Source: Phycisphaerales bacterium UBA2218 (GTDB lineage Bacteria > Planctomycetota > Phycisphaerae > Sedimentisphaerales > Anaerobacaceae). From it: 28,627 nucleotides of DNA. The notes under the pieces are model-generated. The model did not search any database. It saw nothing but the letters and a program-made list of their open reading frames with translations, and was not told the origin of the DNA. Each line of letters starts with the position of its first letter. Position 1 is the first letter of the stretch. Location of the stretch: NCBI GenBank assembly GCA_002327785.1, contig DCUI01000020.1:1-28627 (forward strand), written 5' to 3'. This document shows positions 6,254-13,792 of this stretch, piece after piece. Position numbers and translations under genes: made by a program.

Positions 6254-8464
6254 TCACCGTCCCGCCAGCCGCTCCAACGTGGTCTTGGCCACTCGGGTTA
6301 CGTAGTCGTCCGAGTCCTTCGTGGCCGCCTGAATCTGCGGCAGGGCCGGCCGGGCTTTCTCGCCGATCCTGCTCAGGGCAACCATCGCGAACATCCTCAT
6401 CTTGTCCGTCGGGTGCTTGAGACCCTCCATGAGTACGGGCAGGGCAATCCGTTCCTCGCCCCAATCGCACATCGCGTGGGCCGCGGCGATGCGCACCACC
6501 GTCGAAGGATCCTCCAACATCGTGGTCACAGCAGGCTTGGCCAGGGTCAGATCGGCGGGATATTTCGCACAGACATGCAGACCAACCACCGCCCAATACC
6601 GGACCGGTGGCCTCGGATCCTTCAGGTAGGTCAGGTATGAATTCGTCGCGTTCGGTCCCACGAAGTCCAATTCCTTCTCTTTCATCAACCGCTGGCGCAG
6701 GCTGGGTAAATCCGGCGTTTTTTCCCAACGCTCCATGCTCGTCACCTCGGGCTTGTCCGCGACAGGATCGCCGAGCTTGAACGCGGCGAGTTCGCTGTCG
6801 CAGAACCCAATCCGGCAGGCCTTGGCGTACAGGACTTCGCCTGACCTGATTTGCACGGGCTTCGCATAGAGTCTCCAGCCTGTGTTGCTCTTCGGATCCT
6901 CCCCGATCCGCCAGGCAATGGATGCACCCTGCGTCGAGCAGGCGATCGTGGCCGCTCCGCCCTCTTCTCCGGTTGCGGTCTGTTTGATGAAGACCGGGGC
7001 CGCCGTCCTCTGAAACCGGCCTCCCGGCCGCTTCATCTCATCGAAAATCGGCTCGGGAATCAGACCGATATCCATCGTCTCGCGGCACCAGTTCACGTGC
7101 ACGTCGCGCATCCGCTCCAGCACGTCCTTGTACTTCGGGTCGGCCGCCAGATTGTTCACCTCGTGCGGATCGGCCGCCGTGTCGTAGAGTTCCTCGACCG
7201 GCTTCGTCGGCTCGAAGTACTGCATTTGCGGTCCCTGGAGCTTGTCCTCCGCGTGGAGCCGGCGCATCTCCTGCATGGTCGGCATCTGGTCCATGTAGTC
7301 GATCGTCTGCCCCCGAGAGACGAACCACATGTAGTTGCGAATGTACCGGAACCGCTTGTCGCGGACGGTTCGAATCAGATCGTATGCCTCGTCCATCCGG
7401 TCGCGGCCTCCGAACACGTACTCGCGAGGCCGCGCCTTCTGCCGGCCAAGGAAGGCCCGGCCCTGGATGTGCTTGGGGATCTCAATGCTCGCCAGCGACA
7501 GCATCGTGGGAGCCAGATCGATGAACGCGATCAGGTCGTCGTTCACGGCGCCCGGCTTGACCGCGTCGGGGTTGTCCGGCATGGCAAGCCTGCGCCATTT
7601 CTCGGGAATGCGGACGATCAGCGGGACCCGACTGCCCGAATCATAGATCCATCGCTTGGCCCGGGGCAATCCGCGACCATGGTCGCCCCAGAACCAGACG
7701 ATCGTATCTTCGGTCAGCCCGTCGGTATCGAGTTGATCCAGAACCTCCTGCACCTGTTTGTCCATGGCCGTGATGAGGTCATAGTACCGCGCCCAATCCT
7801 GTCGCACTCTCGGCGTATCCGGATGGTATGGAGGCAACTCCGCCTTGGCCGGGTCGTGCCGCTCGGCCACGGTCAGACCATTCAGCCGGTCTACCGTCTC
7901 CTTCGTGGGACTGCGGATTTGGCCCTCGTGCGTCGTCGTGAAGTTGATCACGGCGAAGAACGGGCTGTCCTTGGGACGATTGCGCCAATGGGCCTGGTTG
8001 CTGCACTCATCCCACGCCGTCAGCGGCGAGGCAAACTGGTAGTCCGTTTTGACGTTGTTCGTGCAGTAGTACCCCACGGCGCGCAAATACTCGGGAAAGC
8101 ACTTTACATAGTGCGGCGGGACGCCCTGGCAGCGCATGTGATGGGTCCCGATCGTCGTCGGGTACATGCCGGTAATGACCCCCGAACGCGTCGGCGCACA
8201 CACACCTGCATGGGAGAACACACGCTCAAAACGCACGCCCTGCGAGGCCAGGCGGTCGAGGTGCGGTGTCACCGCGTACTTGTCGCCGTAGCAGCGCAGG
8301 TCCGGGCTGATGTCCTCCGTACTGATCCAGAGGAAGTTCGGTCGCGGCCGGTCCTTCTGCTCCTGTCCGAACACACGGGCTCCATGCAGCGCGATGCCCG
8401 CCGCGGAACCCGACGCAATCTGCAGGAACCGCCGTCGATTCAAACCGTCCCTCACAACAGCCAT
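6254..8464 (-). CDS. Tat-exported sulfatase with C-terminal HEAT repeats
   Basis: A 736-residue protein starting at ATG 8464, with GAGGTG six bases upstream; an in-frame GTG three codons earlier is less likely. The N-terminus has a twin-arginine signal (NRRRFLQIASGSAAG). The sulfatase domain (about 40-450) carries the formylglycine motif CAPTR with C89, so it is a Cys-type enzyme needing a maturase. It also has the WFWGDHGRGLP motif near the second metal-site region. After the core, about 515-570 resembles the short C-terminal domain of chitobiase/hexosaminidase (IAWRIG...GWRLYAKP...LYAKA). Residues 610-736 form about three HEAT-like helical repeats. It probably desulfates a polysaccharide or glycan in the periplasm; the fold resembles heparan-type sulfatases, but the substrate cannot be read from sequence. 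It is upstream in an operon-like pair with the exported amidohydrolase. Confidence 0.9.
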   Translation of the reverse strand: MAVVRDGLNRRRFLQIASGSAAGIALHGARVFGQEQKDRPRPNFLWISTEDISPDLRCYGDKYAVTPHLDRLASQGVRFERVFSHAGVCAPTRSGVITGMYPTTIGTHHMRCQGVPPHYVKCFPEYLRAVGYYCTNNVKTDYQFASPLTAWDECSNQAHWRNRPKDSPFFAVINFTTTHEGQIRSPTKETVDRLNGLTVAERHDPAKAELPPYHPDTPRVRQDWARYYDLITAMDKQVQEVLDQLDTDGLTEDTIVWFWGDHGRGLPRAKRWIYDSGSRVPLIVRIPEKWRRLAMPDNPDAVKPGAVNDDLIAFIDLAPTMLSLASIEIPKHIQGRAFLGRQKARPREYVFGGRDRMDEAYDLIRTVRDKRFRYIRNYMWFVSRGQTIDYMDQMPTMQEMRRLHAEDKLQGPQMQYFEPTKPVEELYDTAADPHEVNNLAADPKYKDVLERMRDVHVNWCRETMDIGLIPEPIFDEMKRPGGRFQRTAAPVFIKQTATGEEGGAATIACSTQGASIAWRIGEDPKSNTGWRLYAKPVQIRSGEVLYAKACRIGFCDSELAAFKLGDPVADKPEVTSMERWEKTPDLPSLRQRLMKEKELDFVGPNATNSYLTYLKDPRPPVRYWAVVGLHVCAKYPADLTLAKPAVTTMLEDPSTVVRIAAAHAMCDWGEERIALPVLMEGLKHPTDKMRMFAMVALSRIGEKARPALPQIQAATKDSDDYVTRVAKTTLERLAGR

Positions 8465-8560
8465 CCATCTCACCTCGACTTTCGACCATTATGGAGTGAT
8501 AGCCCCTTGTTCACCTCATTCCGGAAAACGCCGACCCGGGGCGGCCACCACCGGACGGAT

Positions 8561-8590
8561 ATCATAACGCCTTGCGGCCGGAATTCTCAA
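8561..8590 (-). promoter_or_regulatory. Probable promoter of the sulfatase-amidohydrolase pair
   Basis: The minus strand has TTGAGA (8585-8590), an 18-bp spacer and TATGAT (8561-8566), about 90 bp upstream of the sulfatase start. Match and position are good; activity is inferred. Confidence 0.5.
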
Positions 8591-8632
8591 GGCAATTGCG
8601 CCGCGGTCCGGCCGGCTATCCAAGATTCAATC

Positions 8633-11600
8633 CTACTCGGGCGTGCCAAGGATCTTGAGGGAATCTTCGATAACGGGCAGGGTTTTCGTCTCGACGCGAG
8701 GGTCCCCCGCCCGGCCGGTGACCTCCATGCGGACGACGGCGCCGCCCAGACCTTCGGTGAGGGCCTGGAGCATGGAAGGCTCCGCGGCGGCGAACCGCTG
8801 GCCGCGGGCCGTCAGCGTCAGATTCAACTCGCCGTTGGGCAGGAACATCGTGCCCGAGCCGGTGAAGGCGAGGTTCCGGCCGGACATGTCGAGCTTGCGA
8901 ATCAGCAGGGTGTCCTTTTTGATGTAGGAATCGATCAGCATCCGATCGAAGGTGTACTCCGTTGGTTCGCTCAGGCTCAGCACCGACAACAGATTGGCCA
9001 GCAGCGAGACTTTTCCGACCCGCATGTTCGCGATGTTGACTTGGCAGGCCCCCCGGCGCGAGGTCGTATCCCCCGTGCGGCCTCCAAGACTCAGCCAGGC
9101 GTCCATCACACCACCATAATAGGGTTCTTCCGCCGCCACATCGACCCGAGGGGCCTGGAGAAAGCGTTGCACATCCACCCGGTTCAGCACCGCCTGCAGC
9201 AGATACTCCGACCCCCCTGCATCGGGGAGGCCCACCTGCAGACTGCCCAGCATCTTGCCGGCGTAGCAATCGCCCAGAAGGTTCTGGGTTGACCACTTCC
9301 GAGTGTTCGGGTCATAGACGGCGTCGGCCGTCACGTTGGAGATCGTCCGGCCCTTGATCACGAGCCGTTCGGCGGCCAGTTGCGCCCGGCCCGTCGAAAG
9401 TCCTCGCTTCGTGCTGTATGAGCACTCGGCCGCCACCGTCCCGGCCAACTCCGTGTCCGTGCCGCCGATCCGCAGGTCACAGTCTTTAAGATCTGTTTCG
9501 GCCACGAATTCCACGCGAATCTCATCCGGTCCGGCCCGGGAAGCCGTCAACTTCGTCACATCAAGCTCGAACGGCCCCTGCGGCGACAGATTCCGATACA
9601 GGCCGCTGAGCGCCTTTGGCAAGGCCTCGCCAAGGGCCTTCGTGAAATTCATGTCGCGCGCCTTGAGCGTGAAATCCCCCCCGGCAGAACCACCCTTCGC
9701 CAGCGTCATCGACCCATCGACATACAGACGGGCGGACTGCTGCAACTGGCAAGGGTCCACCGGAAAGGCCGTCAGGTCCTTCAACGCCAGGCTGTCGCCC
9801 GTGAGCGAGATCGTCCCTCGGACGTCCTGCAGGGGATAGGGAAGACGCTCGTGATTGATCTTCACTCCCAGGCAGTCCACCTGAGCGGCATACGCGACCG
9901 GCTCATTGCCGTCGGGCGTCTTCAGGTCCAGGGTGAGGTTCACGTTGCCTTGCGGCCGAAACGCCGTCAGTTGTTCCGCAAGTGGTTTCGACAACAGGCC
10001 GATCGTGGTCCCATCGATGGGCACCTCTTCCGCCGTCACCTTCGCGCGGTATTGTCTCGACCTGCCGTCCGAGGCCAGCCGAACGCTGCCGGTCAGAACC
10101 ACCGGGCTTCGCCCATAGCACCCGTTGAGCCGCTTGATGTTCAGGGTCTCGGGAGACACCGCCACCTCCGCGACAACATCCGACAGGACGACGGACAGTT
10201 GCTCCAGCTTCAGAGACCTGCTGTGGCAGACGACCTCCGCGACGTAGCTGATGGGTCCGATGCTGTTTGCATCGCCCGTACTGAAGACGCGGGCTCGCAT
10301 GTCCGCCGTGCCGTCGGCCTCCAACTGTCGATACGATTCCCGATAGTGCGCCGGCAAGGCCCGACCCAGCGTCGCATCCAACGGAACAGCGTTGGCGTCT
10401 ATGCTGACGTAATAGATCGGCTTTCCATCGCCCAGCCCGTTCACCTTGGCGTTCAACAGGATTCGACGTTTGCCCAACTCGGAGATAAGGTTCGTCGCGG
10501 TGATGTCGTCCCGATCGAAATACAGCTTTCCCGTCAGGTCCGTGAGCGGATACGGAAATTCTTGAAAGCCGGCGTTCACGCCCTTGAGATCGACGGAGAC
10601 GTACATTCGTTTGTCCGTAGGCGACGTGCGGACCAGCCAGTAGTCCGCCGCAATCCTGCCGCTCGGCCGAAACTTGTCCCACATTCGTTTCTGGCCCGGC
10701 CGCAGCGCCGCGTAGAGGGCCTCGTCGACCGCCATGTTGCTGGTGGTCACGTTGTACCTGTACTGACGTTGCGTCCCACTACCTTTCGTCCAGCCGTCGA
10801 TCTGCACGTCCACGTCGCCGTGCTTGCCCGTGAGCTGCTTCAATTGCAGTCCCGACTGAGTGAAGTCGATCTCGCCGGTCAGATGATCGATCGTATAAGG
10901 GAATCTCGCGTCGCAGATCGAGACGTCCTTGCACACAAGCACGCCCTTGACCTCGCTGTCTTTCACTCTCTTCAAATTGCCGTGAGCGTTTACCGTGATC
11001 GACTCGACCGTGCCCGTCGGCCGATACCGATCAAGAAACCTCTGCAGGCTCGCCAGCAGGCCAGCCTCGCTCATTCCCGCCGGGGCAATCCCCTGAAGAG
11101 CTCCCACCTCCGGCGCCTGCTTGCCGTGCACGTCCTTCATGCGAAGGTCCAGCTCATAGTCTCCGTTCTTCTCGTAGGCAAGCTGGGCGGCCAGGACGTC
11201 CACCGCCCACGCCCGCTCAAGCGAAGGCAGATCAGTCGAGGACAATCCACCGGCCAGGGCGAGTTCGCCGGTCCGCCAGTACCCGCTCAGATGGCTTTCC
11301 CCATAGCCGCCGGAGAGTCTGGAGGTCTTGATCTCGAAGCCATAGCCCTCATGGGCAAGGCCCGCTCCGAAACGCGCTTCCACCGGAACGGACATGACGA
11401 CCTCCGCTTTGCCGCCGGAGACTTTGCAGTAACGCAGCTTCCCTCCCAACAGTTCAATCGCGGGGATCACGGCGTCCCCGTTGTGGCCACGAGACCGGCT
11501 GAACTGCAGGCCTTGTACGTTCCACCGTCCCGTCTCCAGGTTCCATTGCGCATCGAGCGTGAAATCCTCGATGCGGAGATCCGTCACGCGGGGCGAAAGC

Positions 11601-11941
11601 AGGAGGAGACTGCGCCGGCTGATACGCACGTAGACGTTCCTCGCGTGCAGGATGGCGTTGTCGTATCCCGTGTCGTCCTGTCTGGGACGAATTACCAGGC
11701 CGTCCACAAAGACAGAGCCGTCGAGTCGGAAACTGAACGCCCCCGCTTGCACGTGGGTGTTCGTCAGGCGGCCGATCTCCGCAGCGATGATCTTCGGCAG
11801 CGACCGGCTGAGCCAGATCGCCGCCGCCACAATCACCACGGAGAGCACCGCCGCGGCAATCAGCGCCCGCAGGAGAATACGACGCCATCGCCGTCTCCCG
11901 CCCGACTCGACCGGTATGTGCGCGTGTGTGGAACGTGCCAT
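8633..11941 (-). CDS. Large AsmA-like membrane-anchored protein
   Basis: A 1,102-residue protein. The frame is open further upstream into purD, but ATG 11941 directly precedes a basic stretch and a single transmembrane helix (about 22-43, LIAAAVLSVVIVAAAIWL), the usual start of AsmA/TamB-type proteins. The rest is a long beta-rich exported region with recurring short motifs such as LPYPLQDVRGTISL and FPYPLTDLTGKLYF, typical of the repeating beta-groove of this superfamily. The C-terminal 200 residues resemble the AsmA C-terminal domain, with RKLDMSGRNLAFTGSGTMFLPNGELNLTL. Relatives act in moving phospholipid between inner and outer membrane or in outer-membrane assembly. It starts 25 bp after purD stops, so the two are probably co-transcribed. 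The ribosome-binding site is weak. Superfamily assignment is likely; exact subfamily uncertain. Confidence 0.75.
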   Translation of the reverse strand: MARSTHAHIPVESGGRRRWRRILLRALIAAAVLSVVIVAAAIWLSRSLPKIIAAEIGRLTNTHVQAGAFSFRLDGSVFVDGLVIRPRQDDTGYDNAILHARNVYVRISRRSLLLLSPRVTDLRIEDFTLDAQWNLETGRWNVQGLQFSRSRGHNGDAVIPAIELLGGKLRYCKVSGGKAEVVMSVPVEARFGAGLAHEGYGFEIKTSRLSGGYGESHLSGYWRTGELALAGGLSSTDLPSLERAWAVDVLAAQLAYEKNGDYELDLRMKDVHGKQAPEVGALQGIAPAGMSEAGLLASLQRFLDRYRPTGTVESITVNAHGNLKRVKDSEVKGVLVCKDVSICDARFPYTIDHLTGEIDFTQSGLQLKQLTGKHGDVDVQIDGWTKGSGTQRQYRYNVTTSNMAVDEALYAALRPGQKRMWDKFRPSGRIAADYWLVRTSPTDKRMYVSVDLKGVNAGFQEFPYPLTDLTGKLYFDRDDITATNLISELGKRRILLNAKVNGLGDGKPIYYVSIDANAVPLDATLGRALPAHYRESYRQLEADGTADMRARVFSTGDANSIGPISYVAEVVCHSRSLKLEQLSVVLSDVVAEVAVSPETLNIKRLNGCYGRSPVVLTGSVRLASDGRSRQYRAKVTAEEVPIDGTTIGLLSKPLAEQLTAFRPQGNVNLTLDLKTPDGNEPVAYAAQVDCLGVKINHERLPYPLQDVRGTISLTGDSLALKDLTAFPVDPCQLQQSARLYVDGSMTLAKGGSAGGDFTLKARDMNFTKALGEALPKALSGLYRNLSPQGPFELDVTKLTASRAGPDEIRVEFVAETDLKDCDLRIGGTDTELAGTVAAECSYSTKRGLSTGRAQLAAERLVIKGRTISNVTADAVYDPNTRKWSTQNLLGDCYAGKMLGSLQVGLPDAGGSEYLLQAVLNRVDVQRFLQAPRVDVAAEEPYYGGVMDAWLSLGGRTGDTTSRRGACQVNIANMRVGKVSLLANLLSVLSLSEPTEYTFDRMLIDSYIKKDTLLIRKLDMSGRNLAFTGSGTMFLPNGELNLTLTARGQRFAAAEPSMLQALTEGLGGAVVRMEVTGRAGDPRVETKTLPVIEDSLKILGTPE

Positions 11942-11966
11942 GGGCAATACTTCAGAAGGATAATGG

Positions 11967-13244
11967 TCACGGCTTGCGCCGGATCGCCTTGTCGGCGATA
12001 TCCCGACGGCAATAGGCGCCTTCGAACCGAATGCGATCGACGGCCTCATAGGCCCGTGTCTTGGCCGCCGCGACCGTTGCACCGATCGCGGTCACGCCGA
12101 GCACCCGGCCGCCGTTGGTCACCACGCCCCTATCGCACAGCTTCGTACCCGCATGGAAAACGGCCACGTCATCGAGCTGGGCGGCTTCCTTCAGACCGGT
12201 GATAACCTTGCCCTTTGGGTACTCATCGGGATAGCCGCCGGAGGCCATCACGACGCACACCGCCGGCCGCGGGTCCCATCGGAGCGTGACATTATCCAGC
12301 TTCGCCTCGCAGACCGCCAGGCAGACTTCGAGCAGATCGCTCTGGAGCCGCATGAGAATCGGCTGTGTCTCCGGATCACCGAACCGCACGTTGAATTCGA
12401 GCACCCGCGGTCCCCCGCTGGTAATCATCAGGCCCGCGTAGAGCACGCCCTTGTAGGGAGTGCCGTTGCGGTTCATCGCATCCACGGCGGGCACAAGGAT
12501 CTCCCGCGTGATACGGTCCATCATGGCCTCCGTGACGATGGGCGCCGGGCTGTAGGCGCCCATACCGCCCGTGTTCGGGCCGGTGTCGCCGTCGCCGATG
12601 GGCTTGTGGTCCTGGGAGGACTCCATCACATAGATGCTGTGGCCGTCCACGAACGCCAGAATCGACGTTTCCTCGCCCAACAGCTTGTCCTCGACGACGA
12701 CCCGCTCGCCGGCATCGCCGAAAATCCTGTCCACCATGATCCTCTCGGCGATCAGAATGCCCTGCGCCGGGTCATCACAGACGACCACGCCCTTGCCTTT
12801 GGCCAACCCTACGGCCTTGATCACCACGGGCTCGTCCCGGCTGGCAATGTAGGCCTTGGCGTCGCTGAACCGGTCAAAGACCCTGCCCTCGGCGGTGGAG
12901 ATCACGCCGGACCGCATCAACTGCTTGGCGAAGGCCTTGTCCGCCTCGAGCTGAGCCGCCGCGCCGCTGGGACCGAATGTCTTGATGCCGGATGCTTCCA
13001 TCACATCGACGATCCCTTTCGCCAGAGGCTCCTCGGGACCTACGATCACCAGGCCAACCCTTTTTTCCCGGGCGAAACCGACGAGGGCGGGGATGTCACT
13101 GTCTCTGATTTCGACGTTTTCGCCGCACTGGGCGGTACCGGCGTTGCCGGGGGCGGTGTAGAGCTTGCCAAGCCGCTTGGATTGCCTGAGTTTCCACGCG
13201 ATTGCGTGCTCGCGTCCCCCGCCGCCGATCAGCAGTACGTCCAT
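11967..13244 (-). CDS. purD: Phosphoribosylamine-glycine ligase (GARS)
   Basis: A 425-residue ATP-grasp enzyme for the second step of purine synthesis: phosphoribosylamine + glycine + ATP to GAR. It begins MDVLLIGGGGREHAIAWKL, the family's N-terminal dinucleotide-like loop. It carries the signature DHKPIGDGDTGPNTGGMGAYSP region, with Pro where many members have Arg after DHK, and the ATP-grasp stretch around VIKAVGLAKGKGVVV. FNVRFGDPETQ near the C-terminal third supplies metal-binding residues. Two adjacent ATGs at 13247 and 13244 follow AAAGGA; the second has the better spacing. Length is normal for monofunctional PurD. It is the first gene of a pair with the AsmA-like protein. Confidence 0.96.
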   Translation of the reverse strand: MDVLLIGGGGREHAIAWKLRQSKRLGKLYTAPGNAGTAQCGENVEIRDSDIPALVGFAREKRVGLVIVGPEEPLAKGIVDVMEASGIKTFGPSGAAAQLEADKAFAKQLMRSGVISTAEGRVFDRFSDAKAYIASRDEPVVIKAVGLAKGKGVVVCDDPAQGILIAERIMVDRIFGDAGERVVVEDKLLGEETSILAFVDGHSIYVMESSQDHKPIGDGDTGPNTGGMGAYSPAPIVTEAMMDRITREILVPAVDAMNRNGTPYKGVLYAGLMITSGGPRVLEFNVRFGDPETQPILMRLQSDLLEVCLAVCEAKLDNVTLRWDPRPAVCVVMASGGYPDEYPKGKVITGLKEAAQLDDVAVFHAGTKLCDRGVVTNGGRVLGVTAIGATVAAAKTRAYEAVDRIRFEGAYCRRDIADKAIRRKP

Positions 13245-13792
13245 CATCAATCCTTTGCCATCATTGCGGGTCCGCCAACGCGACACGGCACGCCGGAAGA
13301 GCCCCTGACTACGGTTGAACCGCAAACTCCGCCAAAACGCCGGCGATTCGTTCTGCCGAACTGCCGGTGGGCCGCAGGTCAAAGAAGTACTGTACCAAAG
13401 AAGCAAACTCCACTCAAGTCGAACTTGGGGAGACACACTCGGCGGATCCGACGGACTTCCACGGCAGGCCCAATAACCGTCTCGCCGCCCGGCCCTGCCA
13501 CAGGAGCTGAGTCGACAGGTGGGAACGCCTGGGGGGACCAGCCGTTCGGAATTCTATGCGCCGGCATTGTCGTATCTCCTGTATCCTGCCCACGTTCCGT
13601 ACTCGTCCCATAAAGAGTAAAGGTTTGAAATTATGGTTGCCGATGAAAGAGATGGTTGGTAGTCTCTTCCCAGTACTGGCAACGCGGGTATCTGGACAAG
13701 ATGGGCCGCTTGCTCCGGCACGGGGAAACAGGATGGACCCCGTGGGGAAGAGGGACGCCTGCTGTCATACAGAATCAATGAAAGGAGTCAAC
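13245..13792. other. Intergenic region between divergent purD and coiled-coil lipoprotein genes
   Basis: About 545 bp without a convincing gene; short open frames on both strands lack ribosome-binding sites and family features. On the minus strand, TTGAGT (13412-13417), 17 bp and TACAGT (13389-13394) may be a purD promoter. On the plus side, two hairpins lie in the probable leader of the lipoprotein gene. One is GTTGCC (13636-13641)/GGCAAC (13678-13683) with an inner stem AAGAGA/TCTCTT. The other is CACGGGG (13719-13725)/CCCCGTG (13738-13744). I match none of this to a known riboswitch class. Confidence 0.5.

Noticed and set aside
6851..9292. 813-codon plus-strand open frame
   Set aside because: Antisense to the sulfatase and the AsmA-like gene and crossing the promoter between them; no domain or ribosome-binding site.
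9851..13613. Two long overlapping plus-strand frames (9851-12202 and 12153-13613)
   Set aside because: Antisense to the AsmA-like gene and purD; composition is typical of a shadow frame.
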